The notes under the pieces were generated by a model. That model searched no databases. It was given only the letters and a program-made list of their open reading frames with translations, and was not told where the DNA came from. Below are positions 33,383 to 44,925 of a DNA stretch of 64,000 nt, piece by piece (within the stretch, counting starts at the first letter, position 1; every line of letters begins with the position of its first letter). The DNA lies in assembly GCA_963920765.1 (NCBI GenBank), contig OY987243.1, forward strand, positions 28,581,060 to 28,645,059, given 5' to 3'. This DNA is from Ulota crispa (lineage: Eukaryota > Streptophyta > Bryopsida > Orthotrichales > Orthotrichaceae). The position numbers and the translations under genes are program-made.

Positions 33383-34140
33383 CTCTATTCCATTACAAAG
33401 CTCCAAATTAGGCGTAGTTCTTGTCCCACTAGAAAGCTCCGTTTTGCTACTTTCAAACGTTGAATAAGCGTTTGCTATGTTCAATTATTTCATGGGGAAG
33501 TTAATCAATGAAGGAGCATTCCTTCCCTAACAAGCTTGGCCTTGCCCATATGTGATACCATTGTTGACACTAATCTTTAAATCATCAATAATGAGGAGCT
33601 AGCAACCTGCACAAATATGGTACTTTTTACGCGGAATTTGGATGTCCAAATGACAACATCAAAGCTAGAGATTTTGCATGTATTTAGTAGATGGTATAAT
33701 ATTTCTAGAATGCATGTGTCACTAGCACAAAGACCAAAATAATGAGGAGCTAGCATTCACAAACTGTGCACAAATATGGTACTTTTTGCATGGAATTTGG
33801 GTGCCTAAATGGCAACATCAAAATTGGAGATTTTGCAAACTTTTGATAGATGGTATATTGAATCTAGAATACATGTGTCACTTGCGCAAAGACTAAAAAC
33901 ACAGTTAATCATGTGCAAGGAAGCTTTTTGGAGCTTTATAATGGGACAGAGGGAGTTTATATTACTATATTTTACTTGATATAAAATTAGAACTTGTGAT
34001 TATCATTAGTGGAATGGCAGATGAAAAACGCTTTAAGTAGTCAATATATTTGAGTTTAGAAATTAGAAAACTAACACACTGCCCATTGAGAGCAACCTCA
34101 AAAACAAAGAATGTAACGAGCCATTCCAAATTGTGCTTAA

Positions 34141-35059
34141 CTCCTAAAGGCCCAAGCCCCTTTTTTTTCCGTGAAAGTTGCTAAAACTACCACTTTTGGA
34201 AAAATGAGTAGAAAAGTAGGGGAAAAAGTGTTTTTTGAAAATCCAACCATAGTATCTTGCCCTAGACAATGGGAGGGTACTTGTGGGAATAAAAATAGCT
34301 AGTTTGAAATGTAGAGGAATGAGATACTGACATCTAAAGTGACAAAAAAAAAATTCCCTTGCTGCCTAAAAGATTTCAAAAGCCTTTGACCACTTTTATA
34401 GCAAAAAAATTGCTCCACGCAAAGTTGAGGTTTAATTACTCCATGTAGAAGACCAAGTTAGATGTAAATTGAAGAATTTTTATATCAATCAAGGTGTCAA
34501 ACATACTTCAGATTTTTTTTGAATGGAAAGTCATGAAATTTGCAAATATTCTAAGCAAAATTGGAGGCTTTATGTAAAATTCAAAAATTCAAGTTGCATT
34601 GATACAAATTGTAAAAACCAAGGATTCTTAGCCCATAACAACTTGGGAATAAAACTTAATCAACAAAAGAAACTCAAATTTCTCAAAAAACCAAAACACC
34701 AAATGTTACAAGGGGCAGAAGGAATGGAGGCCTAGGATTCCTCCAAGATGGACACTTTCCATTTGACTCCCTTTTGCCCAAGTGTCCACACTTTGTGCCC
34801 ACAAGGGCTGATGTTTTTTGGAGTCAGCACCCACTTACAAAGAAGATATCTTGCTTGATTTGTCCCTTCTTGCCTAGTTTAAAAAGTTCTTGATAATTTT
34901 TTCATCAAAAGTTGAAACAAAGAAAAAACTAGATACCTGAGTAGGTTTTGGAATTCCCCACCCTCAATAAAAATTTCAAAAAATCACACAAAGGACTTTA
35001 GTCAAAGACACATGCCCAAAATCCATTTGCCCCCAAGGGGACAGTTGGGCGTGTAGGGG
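34141..35059 (-). mobile_element. TTAA element, A-like, nested in element I
   Basis: CTCCTAAAGGCCCAAGCCC follows TTAA at 34137-34140, and CAGTTGGGCGTGTAGGGG precedes TTAA at 35060-35063. 919 bp. The right-hand part (AAAAAATCACACAAAGGACT, GGGGACAGTTGGGC) is the reverse of A2 left ends, so the element is inverted relative to those. Its insertion splits the long arms of element I. Confidence 0.85.
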
Positions 35060-35365
35060 TTAAGAAAACAAATCCATGCCACAAGTACAACACATTTTCA
35101 AATTTTGCCATGCCATTGCCATGAACTTTCTTTCCTATACACTACTTGGAGTGGCTCATTACATTCTTTGTTTTTGAGGTTGCTCTCAGTAAGCATTCTG
35201 TTGGTTTTCTAATTTCCAAATCCAAATTCTATTGTGACTACTCAAAAGCTTTTTTTCTCTATTGCGCTTCTCATGATAATAATAGAAAAGATTAATCATA
35301 CACCAAACAAAAGATAGTATTATGTTTAGTGAGTCATTTAGGGTGGTCCATTGGTGATGCTCTTA

Positions 35366-36081
35366 GTTTCGGTTCTTTTGGGTATAAGAAAGTGAGCGCG
35401 AAGTTGAGAAATTGAAGTGACTAGAACATTTTGAATCTTGTGTCAGGATCACAGATCATGGAGTGTCCCCCTATTCCCTACTAACTTAATTCCAGAGCCT
35501 GGCTTGCCTTTGATTCTGAATTTCTTTTACACCTGTCACTAGTTACCAACCGCTCTTTTTCAACTTTCTTTTTTTTTTATATGTGTCGGGGGGGGGGAGT
35601 CGAAAATTGTTGGAGTTCATGGAATGTAAATTGGCTGAAGGAATAAAAGAATTGGGGCATTGTACAGTGAGATTATCATTCAATGACCCGATACGTCCTT
35701 CAGAGTTTTTTTCATTTTTCTCAGAGTCTTGAACAAATAAAATATACATACCTTGCAACCACAAGGCTCATTTTCTGTAATGTTTTCAAGCAACTCATAA
35801 AGGAGAAAGATACAATACAAATCATCGTAAAGTACAAAGGTCATTGAATGGTTCTAACTAACAATAGAGCCATGAGCCTCTCCAGCCTCCATAGTGGCTT
35901 GCAACAGCCAAAAGCGATCAAATTTTAATTTATTACTTTTTACACAAATGAATTAAAATCCTTAGCAAGGAATATTATCCAAAGAAAACTTAGCCAAAAA
36001 TGGCCTAGAGGGGTCACTAAAAAACAAAGAAGAAATGGCCAAGACCGGCTTTAGCAAAATTTTGAACCCTCTAGTAGGCCC
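35366..36081. other. No gene recognised
   Basis: AT-rich, with a short poly-G run at 35589-35597. No domain or repeat partner noticed. Confidence 0.3.
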
Positions 36082-36084
36082 TTA

Positions 36085-36541
36085 GGGCATCTCCACCGAT
36101 CCGATGGACATAGGACTAGGAGAAATGGTTTGAGCAAGCTAGTTGTTGCGGCCTTGCATGCCTAGGCTACTGAAGTCCACCGGTGGCCTACGACCGTGAC
36201 TTGACAGCAAAATATGTGGAACTAAAAATCTCACATGGTCGCGCCAAGTTGGGATGTGAGCCTTAGGGCATCTTGCCATTGCCAAGGCTCTATCCCCTCG
36301 CACCCCATGCTGCTCCGACAGCCTGACATTGCAACTCTTGAATTCAGGCAATCTACTGTAGGCCGAAAATAGGGCTCGCTCAAAATTCTCAAAGTAGCGG
36401 CAACTCAACGTCCCCGGAGAGCAATTTGGCAAGGCCGCTCTAGCTCTTTCCCTCCTCGTGACACCAATGGAGCTTTGGCACGGGGACACAAGCCACCGGG
36501 CACGCTCACTCCCAGTATTTGGAGAATTGGTGGAGATGCTC
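36085..36541. mobile_element. Tourist-like MITE J6
   Basis: GGGCATCTCCACCGATCC and ATTGGTGGAGATGCTC form inverted ends, flanked by TTA (36082-36084 and 36542-36544). 457 bp and GC-richer than its surroundings, which gives a spurious 179-codon minus-strand frame (36139-36678). Its right TTA forms part of the TTAA used by the next element. Confidence 0.85.
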
Positions 36542-36545
36542 TTAA

Positions 36546-37418
36546 TCCCTAAAAGACCAAGGAGCCCACTTTGGGCTTTTGGGATATTTGGGCAAGCATT
36601 TCCCAAGTAAATACAAAAGATAAGACTGTGAAAATAAGGGCGTAGGTGCTCATATTGAAAAGCTTGCATACCCACCATAAAAAAGTGGAATCAAATATTT
36701 TTTGAGTGAGATATGGTACCAAATATGATTTAGATGTCAACATGGGCATCCTAAAAAAAATCAAAAACAAAGGGATTAAGGAAGGGTGTTGCCCAAATTG
36801 TGTTCAAAAGCACTTTACAATGGCTTGGTCAATGGGTAAAATTTGTAGTCAACTCTCCTTGACTATGTAATAACTTCTGTTTTACTTTTTATTTATAAAA
36901 AAAATTACTTTGGCAAGTATTCCACATGATGTACTAGGTTAACACAGTACAAATTTTGTAATTGAGATTTATTTCTATAAGAATCACTTTGGTGAAGTTT
37001 TCTTGGTGTAATGACAATTTGAACAAAGCAATTCCTGCTTCTGATTTTTCCCATTATGTTTAAAGCATTGGGTGATCATGAAATTTGTGAGGCATATAGC
37101 CAACTTCATGCTCTACAATAAATTGAAATTGCACAAAAAACTAATAAATTGGAAGATATTATTTTGAATGACCAAAAAAACAATTGACACCTAAGAGAAG
37201 CTCAAAAAAAGTTTTGCCCCTACTTTGAGTGTTATAATCTAATGAAGTATGCTCTCACAAAGTTTGAATTTTTGAGAGGATGTACGTAAGCAAGTGAAAA
37301 AATAGATCTTATAGTTAAATTATTGAAAAAAATTCAAGATTTTAATTTACTAATCATTTTATTGAGAGAGGTCAATTTTGAGCCATTTGACCATGTAAAC
37401 ACAAAAGAACTTGAGGGG
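36546..37418 (+). mobile_element. TTAA element, first of chain 36542-39239
   Basis: TCCCTAAAAGACCAAGGAGCC after TTAA (36542-36545), and CTTGAGGGG before TTAA (37419-37422). 873 bp. The inner sequence is not clearly A1 or A2. Confidence 0.65.
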
Positions 37419-37422
37419 TTAA

Positions 37423-37725
37423 GGTAGTAACACCCATCCTCGTGAGGGTCCCCATAACCATCAACTCTGAAATTTTGGAAAATTTGTGGAAGTAAATAGA
37501 TGAAATTACAAGGATGTACAACAAGTGAACATGAAACCTTAGTGTTGGTTGTGGGTGCAATGGCAATTTGCTCTTTAAAAATTCACAACTTATTCTCATA
37601 GCATCCAAATAATACATTTGAAAGTGATTTTTTTTGTTGCTATTAGGATCCTATAATTTGCTAGTTGTTTATTAATAATCTTCATGTTCAAAACCCTTAA
37701 ACTCACTCTTATGGGTGTTCCTACC
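37423..37725 (+). mobile_element. TTAA element, GGTAG type (G2)
   Basis: GGTAGTAACACCCATCC directly after TTAA; ATGGGTGTTCCTACC directly before TCAA (37726-37729, a decayed TTAA). 303 bp. It lies between two CCCCTAAA-type ends. Confidence 0.8.
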
Positions 37726-37729
37726 TCAA

Positions 37730-38583
37730 CCCCGAAAGGACTTGATCCATTTTGAAATGGTCAAACTTAGTGTCTAAGCTAAATTTTGCCTTTTAAAGTG
37801 TGTTAAAACAATAATTTTACATTTTTCTTGCTTGAAACTATGAATGATATTTCATTGCAAGAAATTCAGTTTGTTTCATGAAAAATTGTATTTATTATTA
37901 TTATTTCAAAATAAACATAAATAAGTTAAAACAGCAAAAAAAATTCAAACTACACAAATATTTTTTCAAAAGGTACAAGCAGCATTGAAGATTAGTGTGA
38001 AAAATTTTCAATTGGTTATTTTACTTTTTACAACCAAAACAACTACAGCAAAAAATTAAAGTCAAAATTGACTATCAAACCAAATTTATCCCTATGTTTA
38101 ATTAATGTACAAAATTTTGATATTTTTTGCTAAAAGAAAAATTCATTTTATACTTATATATATGTATATTTTTGATAAATTTGATAGAGATTTCAATTTA
38201 TTGTGATTTTTCAAAGCTAAAGGTTGAAATAAAATCACATCCATTTGAATAAATATTAAAAAAATCTGTGATCTCTACCATAAATGAATGGTAGAATGAG
38301 AAATATAGTTTTGTAGTTTAAATCCAAAGTGAATTTAAATGAGTAGAAAATATGAAAGAAAAACACACCATGTTGTGTTATTTGGATTCTAATACTTGGA
38401 GCTTTCAATGGCAATAACTCTTTCGGTTTTTTACATTTATCAAAAAAAATAAATGGGATAGAAATTAATCTTGTCAAGCTTCATTTTCTTAGTTTGACCC
38501 ACGTACCAAAAATTGATATTTTGAAAGTTACAATCAAGATTGACCAAGGGGCATCCACTTTTTGGATGCATAGACCTTGTGAG
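37730..38583 (+). mobile_element. TTAA element, decayed ends
   Basis: CCCCGAAAGGACTTG at the left; AGACCTTGTGAG before TTAA (38584-38587) at the right. The ends match loosely (CCCCGAAAGGAC / CTCACAAGGTC). 854 bp. Defined mainly by its neighbours on both sides. Confidence 0.5.
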
Positions 38584-38587
38584 TTAA

Positions 38588-39235
38588 TCCCAAAATGACC
38601 TTGGAATTTCCTGAGCTTTTAGGAATTTGCTCTAATTTGAACAAAAACCAACATTTTGATAAATTGTATCAGTTTTTTTTGAATTGTAACCATATAAAAT
38701 CAAACTAGACATGTTAGAGATCACATTAGACAAGAAAGCACAACAATATCTCTAATGGATTGACAGATTATAATGTTTGATCATGAGGGTGTTAAAACTC
38801 TGAAAGTGATTTGAACTCTTTCAATCTTCTTTTCACTTGTCAAATTTAGAAAGTTGGTCACCAAAAAAATATGAGGTTGAAGGGCCTAATACGCATAACC
38901 CCAGTCAATTTATGACTTCTCAAAATCTATTCTTCAATTTTTTTAAATGAATTTATGATGTGATGTTTTCTCAAAGATCCAGTCTGTATATTTGAGGCTC
39001 ATTCCCATGAGCCCTCAACACTACATAAAGTCAAGATTGCAATGGACACCCATGCACAAAATATTGAATAGAAAAGTCATAATGAATCATTTGCAAAATC
39101 ATATTGTTGAAACTAAACTAAACTTCAATTTTTTTTTTCAAAAATATAAACTACTAAAAGTAGTAATTTGGTAAGGTTTTTATTTAACTTCAAAATTGGT
39201 CAAGGACACATTATGTCCTCGGAGTCATTTTGGGA
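38588..39235 (+). mobile_element. TTAA element H (TCCCAAAATGACC ends)
   Basis: TCCCAAAATGACCTTGG after TTAA at 38584-38587 and GGAGTCATTTTGGGA before TTAA at 39236-39239 form clear inverted ends. 648 bp, no coding capacity. A different terminal sequence from the CCCCTAAA group but the same target. Confidence 0.8.
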
Positions 39236-39273
39236 TTAAGAAGTCTCAAAAAGGATCCCAAGACATGTAAACC

Positions 39274-39523
39274 CCATATTCATTAAATTGGGAAAAATGG
39301 AGGTACCGTTTTGTACTCCACCTTAAACCCAAAAAGTTACCTCAAACCAGATTCAAAAGTATCATATGTAGTCTGATCCACTAAGATTTTTTCCCTCACA
39401 AATTCCTCCTCTGAGGTGAGGGCATGTATACTAGAAAAAAACGGTGGAGCTTAGTTTGGGGTGATCACCCCAACCTTCAGAAGTCCCAAAATGAACGTTT
39501 TGACCCAATTTAATGAATATGGT
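39274..39523. mobile_element. MITE, family C copy 2
   Basis: CCATATTCATTAAATTGGG and CCCAATTTAATGAATATGG are near-perfect inverted ends. 250 bp; relative of 21316-21566. Confidence 0.8.
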
Positions 39524-39527
39524 GTTT

Positions 39528-39956
39528 GTACTTATTGCAACAAACAAATCACTAAACCCTTATTTCCGCCCACCCTTTGAGTTCAATGCAATCATGAAAA
39601 TTATATTGTTATGCCATTTCAATCGGATATATATGTGGGTACAATAAAGCTGGCATAAATTCTATTCACTCTATTTGTATAATTAAGTGAAGTACTTGGA
39701 TGGTGACTAGTGAGTTCATTTATATATTTTATCAACGCAATGCCTTTTGTATTGTTTTAGATTGTGCATGTGGATAAGGTCCTTCATACAAGGACTAGAT
39801 TACCATTTTCTATTCATGGTTTTTGTGATAAACAAGAGGAAAATCATACAAGGTAGAGGCACTTCATACACTTTCTAATGTACCTGGCCTAAGCTCATAA
39901 ATGTTAACAATTTCAAATCTTAAGGGCCTTGTGGAGGGTTCATAATTTGGCTAGTG
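39528..39956 (+). mobile_element. Family B (CACTA-like), left end lost
   Basis: Follows the reverse complement of 46897-47343 from GTACTTATTGCAACAAACAA onward. The right end reads CATAATTTGGCTAGTG, the complement of a CACTAGCCAAATTATG terminus. The family C element abuts its broken left side. Confidence 0.6.
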
Positions 39957-40023
39957 ATTAGCCGGCTAGGATCTCAACCAAAAGCCTACTAAGAGGTTAA
40001 CAACTTTGCCAAATAGTAAACTA

Positions 40024-40695
40024 GGTAGCTCAAAAGCGACACTTTAAGGGCTAATCTGCCTTTCATGAGCATTTTGAGACAAGAATATATTTGTCTAATT
40101 TTTAGACAAAGAGAAATGGATGTCAAATGTAACACAATCTTTTTCATAATTTTTGAAGCATTATTGAATTGTTGATGAATGGGTCTCCCATAAACCGTTC
40201 CCTTACAACTTATAAAGATGAGGTGAAATCAATGAGTATGATTGGCTCTTGCAATAGAATACACATTTTCTTCTATAACTAAAGTAGGAGCACCTAGTTG
40301 TGACACCATTTGTTCTTGAACATCTATAACTAATGCATAATCAAACATGGTAGACACCCAAATCAGACAGGCATGTTAGCCTGAGCTAACACCATAATTA
40401 GTATAGGAACACAAATTGTATAAGTGGCAATTTAGGATTGCGTGTTACATGATCTATGTCTTATCCCTTTTTTATTTCAATAAAACCATTTCAATGAGGG
40501 TCTAGTGTCCACAATAGGTAGGTCTAGGGAGTTACCTTCAACATTTTGTAGTTTATTCATACAATCTCAAAAAATTCCAAAAACAATTTTTCAACACTCT
40601 TTGTTGGTTCCCTAACCATCCTACAATCTCAAAATCTTGATGCACACACCCATTGAATTGATTTAATGAAAGTGTTACATTTAGGTGCTTCTACC
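40024..40695 (+). mobile_element. TTAA element, GGTAG type (G', long)
   Basis: Left GGTAGCTCAAAAGCGACAC, right GGTGCTTCTACC immediately before TTAA at 40696-40699. The interior shares sequence with 51956-52373 (reverse segment around GTCTAGTGTCCACAATAGG) and with 44511-44921 (AAAGAGAAATGGATG). 672 bp. The left flank ACTA is decayed. Confidence 0.65.
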
Positions 40696-40699
40696 TTAA

Positions 40700-41450
40700 A
40701 CCCTAAGTGCCCCAGCAACAGTATACTGTTGCTGGGGATTCAAATGACTACTTGAGGAACCGGATCTAAATTTTTGATCTTGCTATAAACTACAATTATG
40801 AAGGTATTCAAGTTGTCCATGCCAATGGAATAATGGCGAGGAAAGTCAAATGTTGTACAAGTGCTGCAAGAGATTTGATTGGGTGAAATACCATACGGAG
40901 TGTGGTAGCAAGTAGCGTTTTACAGGTTGCAACCGATTAATATCCCTCGCAAGCTTCCTTGTGTGTGTTTTGTGGTGGTGGAAAAGTTGTTGGCAAGGGT
41001 TCAAGCATGTTCTAGACCCTTATTCTAGCAATCGTCACCAATTGTGCTGATCATTGTTTTCTGTGCAATAGCAATTTGAAGCCCTAAAACTTGACATAAA
41101 AAGAAGTGCAATCTTCAAAAATCTACAAGTGTATGCATTCACATCTAATTTTGCTATCCACAAAATTTGAGATAAATGAAGGGCTTACCAAATTTTGTAA
41201 AAATCAATAAGTAGCAATTGCCTACCAAAAAATGAGGTTTTGTCATCAAGTGTTGTTTGATCAAATGTTATAATCTCCTATCTCCCACAATTAGTTGTTC
41301 CCAAAATTTGCAAGCCCTTTTCCAAGTAGATGTTCCATTGTTTTCAATGGTCAATTTTTGTGGATCATCCAATTGACCGAGATATGAGGTATCAAAGTTG
41401 TAGGTGTCTAGAAACCCTCATTTTGGTGAAAAAATCTGGGCGCTCAAGGG
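40700..41450 (+). mobile_element. TTAA element, F type copy 1
   Basis: ACCCTAAGTGCCCCAGC after TTAA at 40696-40699 and GGGCGCTCAAGGG before TTAA at 41451-41454. 751 bp. Interior matches 53207-53983 (GAACCGGATCTAA, GCAAGAGATTTGATTGGGTG, TTGTGGATCATCC). A perfect palindrome GCAACAGTATACTGTTGC lies near the left end. Confidence 0.8.
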
Positions 41451-41548
41451 TTAAAGAGGATCCATTCAAAAACCACCTTGTATCCATTCTAGAGCTACAC
41501 ATGGGACACTTTACAAGAGAGGAGTCACAATTTGAGCTACCTACCTAA

Positions 41549-41826
41549 GGCCCCCTTTACAATAGAGCAAGAAGCCATGGAAAGCAAAATTTCAGCTAGT
41601 GAAAACTTGAGGAATTGAGAAGACTAAGAAACTTCACTCTAGATGGGAATTTTTTTTCATAGGGACAAGGAAAGGAGAAATGAGGTGGACAACACTTTTG
41701 TCCTCCTTGCATGGCAATGAAAGAGCACAAGTTTGGGGTCCTTGGAATTATAGTCAAGCCCACCTAAAGAGGTGGGCCTGACTAAATTTCCGGGGATCAT
41801 TGCCAAAAAAATCCCTTTTACAAAAA

Positions 41827-41865
<39 letters not shown>

Positions 41866-42007
41866 AGTTTTTTTAATTTTTAGTGACCCCTTTTCACTTT
41901 GTACTACAATAAGAAGCCTCTACCTCCAAAGGCCGACCTCTCAAAGGCAAGCCATGGCCCATGGAGGATTTTCTTTTCGGCTTCTCAACTCTAGTGTAAA
42001 AGGGGCC
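41549..42007. mobile_element. Tourist-like MITE S with a poly-A tract
   Basis: GGCCCCCTTTACAATAGAG and CTCTAGTGTAAAAGGGGCC form inverted ends flanked by TAA (left) and TTA (right). Resembles the P ends (GGGCCGCTTCACACTAT). Contains a long A run at about 41833-41863. 459 bp. Confidence 0.7.
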
Positions 42008-42128
42008 TTAGTAAATGTCAAAACCCAACATCCCTTCCCATCCACTGAAGCCATTAGTGGAGTGGTCCATGCCCATTCAACCTAATGTACCCAAAGCAAC
42101 ACTATAACTTCTATTCCCTTGATACTAA

Positions 42129-42493
42129 AGGCCGCTTCACACTATGACCGGCCAAGTTGAGAGGCCCTCAAATTGAGTGGCCAAACTTTGCCGAGAGGTC
42201 AAGAAAATCTGCTGAAAATAGACAATAAATGTTGAAACTGATAGTAATAAATGCTTTGATTAATGGCCTCTCACACATAGTTTGGGTCTCCATTTTTGCT
42301 GCACCCAAACTTCCCTTTGAGAGGCCGTCAACCTTGGATGATCAAATGCTGCTATGTAAGCAAATGGGGGATGACGACTTTTGGAGTTTGACCTCTAGTG
42401 TGAAGGCTTGAGCAACCGGACTCTCGATTTCGTACAATCTGATTGGTGCACACCGACAGCCTCTCAACCTTTGGCAATAGTGTGAAGCCACCC
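42129..42493. mobile_element. Tourist-like MITE P1
   Basis: AGGCCGCTTCACACTATG and AATAGTGTGAAGCCACCC form inverted ends with TAA on both sides (42126-42128, 42494-42496). 365 bp. Close relative of 49867-50377. The terminal word resembles the Harbinger left end at 59097. Confidence 0.85.
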
Positions 42494-42810
42494 TAAATTT
42501 CCCCCGTTATTTTAGAAGGGCATTGAATCTAGAGAGCCTTGAACATGGATTCCAATAAAATTGAAGTATTCCATGAAAATTTACTCTGAAGTTTTAATTT
42601 AGAGAAAATTGAGTCCATATTTATGTTCGTTATATTTTATAATCTACACAAGTACTTCAGGAATTTGAAAAAACACAATATTTGCATCTAAAAGAGACTA
42701 TGCATTTTCTTTTTGAACCACGTTTTGTTGACTCCATTTTTCATGGAACTCCCGTGTTTATCAAAGTTCACATTCTTGGTCTGTAACTCTGTATTCTACA
42801 ACCTATGTTA

Positions 42811-44196
42811 GAGCATTTCCACCGGTCCGGCCAAGTTCAATTTTGCTGAGGCAGTTTGAGCGGGCCCCTTGCACGTCAATCAGCGCCAGACTCCACCGGT
42901 GCAATCAGGAAGCAAACGCGCCAGGGATCACTGGCCTTGCTTTGTGGCTTTTTGTGGCAAGCAGTTACGACGACTCAGATGCGTTGGCACCGTTTAGCAA
43001 ATTAAAGCTCTCCCATCGGAGTTAACTCCTAAAGGACCAAAGTCCCCTCGGGGGACAAATGGGATTTCAGGCATGTACCTATGACTAATTTACTTTTTGT
43101 GATTTTCTGAAACTTTTATTGAATGTGGGGAATTCAACAATCTACGTGGGCATATAATTTTTTCTTCATTCCGACATTTGACATAGAAGTTATGCACGAA
43201 TCTATGAAAAATGGTGTTTGAGGGGCAGCCAGAAACTTCTTTAAAAATTTCATTTTTTCAAATAAAAATATGAAATAGGTTCTTTAGACTTATATAGACA
43301 TGGGGAGCTTTGAATCATTCAATTTTGATACATGAGATGAAAGTTATGAGGAGTTTTTGTTTGCGGGCAGTTCTAGATTCTCTACTCTAAAATAAACTTT
43401 GAAGTCCTTTATTTTACTTAATTTTCATTATTTTGAATAAAAAACAAAACCAAAAGGATGTAGATTGTTTTTCACAACATTATAACCGTTGGGATTTGCA
43501 TTTTTCATCTTTATAATTAAATTCTTAACAATCTAGTGATTTGACTCATTCTCTACTTCTTTTTACTTACTATTGTCCCCCATGTGTTGTATAGTTCTAA
43601 TTGGTTTGAAAATTCTCCCACACATACCTAACTTGGTCTCTTACATGGGAAAAATAAACCTCAACTTTGTGTAGAGTAATTTTTTTGATCTAAGAGTGGT
43701 CAAAGCCTTCTAAAAATATCTAGGCAGCACCAAAAAAGAACTCATTTCCGCAATTTAGATGTAAATATCTCACTCATTTTTGTGTAGATTAAGCTGATTT
43801 TTTTACCACGTGTACCTCGTGTAGTCTACTATAAGATCTTACAGTTGAATTCTTGTAAAAAACTTTTTTCCTTACCACTATACTTGCTTCCCCAAAAGTG
43901 GCAGTTTTTGTGTTTTTCGCAGAAAAAATGGCTTGATCCTTTAGGGGTTAACAATAACAATTCCCCGACATCGCGTGTACAGTCCGTCATTTTAGCTTGC
44001 CAAGAGAGAAGAATGCCCCCGAAGGTCATCGTCCCCAGAGCCTTGTTTGGCAAGGCTGCTCTCAATCTTGGCTTGCTCGAGTCACCGGTGGAGATCCAAA
44101 AAGCATGTGGTCAAACTGTTTGAGGTCACCGGTGGAAATCCAAAGAGCATGTGGTCAAGCTGTTTGAGCGGCTTGAGTCCACCAGTGGAGATGCTC
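42811..44196. mobile_element. Tourist-like MITE J3 with nested TTAA element
   Basis: GAGCATTTCCACCGGTCC and CCACCAGTGGAGATGCTC, flanked by TTA on both sides (42808-42810, 44197-44199). The TTAA element 43026-43947 is nested inside. A short tandem GAGGTCACCGGTGGA / GAGTCACCGGTGGAGATCC lies near the right end. The plus-strand open frames at 43845-44484 arise from this patchwork. Confidence 0.85.
43026..43947 (+). mobile_element. TTAA element, A2 type
   Basis: CTCCTAAAGGACCAAAG after TTAA at 43022-43025; TTGATCCTTTAGGGG before TTAA at 43948-43951. 922 bp. Its first 360 bp or so correspond to one arm of the palindromic element 6182-6908. Nested in J3. Confidence 0.9.
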
Positions 44197-44510
44197 TTAC
44201 ACCATAAAATTCAGAGCTTTTCTTGTCGACCTTATTTCAAGAAGAAGGTTCGAGGAAACCATAAGCAGTTATTTGAAGGTATGCCATTAATATGCCATGA
44301 TATTCTTGGTGGACGACTTAACTGGTCCATCAAAGTTCATTTCCAGATTGTGTGGGATTTCAAGTGGTTCGATTCCGTAGAAATTGTTAGTGAAACTCAT
44401 GTGTACGCTCTAATTACATCACATGCATGCAGGTGGCCAGTGGTTTCCTTGATTCCTCCTGTCTGGATGGATTCTCAATTTTGAACCATTTACTAGTAAC
44501 CTCTACCTAA

Positions 44511-44921
44511 GGTAGTGTGCTCTACAACGGACCATCTAAGGGCTCATCCCCTTTTTCATGGTTTTCCGTGGTTGGGAGGATTTTTAGTTCTTTTTTTAGA
44601 TAAAGAGAAATAGATGCGGAATGTAACGCAAGTCTTTTCACATTTTTTGAAGCATTTTGAATTATTTATGAATTTTCAAAGTACATGTGTCATAGGTCCC
44701 TATTTATGATCCTAGACCTTCCAAGAACCGTTTACCTCCAAGTTATGAAGAGTTTTGGGAAAGCAAGGAGAATGATTGGCTCTTGTAATTAAAGACACAT
44801 TTTAATTTCTTTTATGCATTCAATGAATGTAAGAGGCCAATTTAAGAACACCTAGTGCATCGTTTCAAGACAACCTACCTTGACTGTTCAAAATGTGCGA
44901 GCCATTTTAGAGCACACTACC
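44511..44921. mobile_element. TTAA element, GGTAG type (G3)
   Basis: GGTAGTGTGCTCTACAAC and TTAGAGCACACTACC form inverted ends. Right flank TTAA (44922-44925), left flank CTAA (44507-44510). 411 bp, with interior words shared with 40024-40695. Confidence 0.8.
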
Positions 44922-44925
44922 TTAA

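Larger units (their letters stand above)
33284..35362. mobile_element. Large Tourist-like element I with nested TTAA element
   Basis: Ends GAGCATTGCCATTGCACC and GGTCCATTGGTGATGCTC are imperfect inverted repeats, flanked by TTA (33281-33283 and 35363-35365). A second pair of long inverted arms (about 34040-34130 and 35147-35235, sharing GAGAGCAACCTCAAAAACAA) surrounds the nested TTAA element. 2079 bp including the nested element. No transposase. Confidence 0.7.

Noticed and set aside
33263-33463. Open frame with repeated Tyr-Ile
   Set aside because: Produced by the (TA)n run at 33328-33380.
36139-36678. 179-codon open frame on the minus strand
   Set aside because: It lies across the GC-rich Tourist-like MITE 36085-36541 and runs into the next TTAA element; no domain, and its boundaries follow repeat composition.
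44047-44484. 145-codon open frame on the plus strand
   Set aside because: It starts inside MITE J3 and runs through a duplicated GAGTCACCGGTGGAG motif into unrelated sequence; no recognisable protein features.
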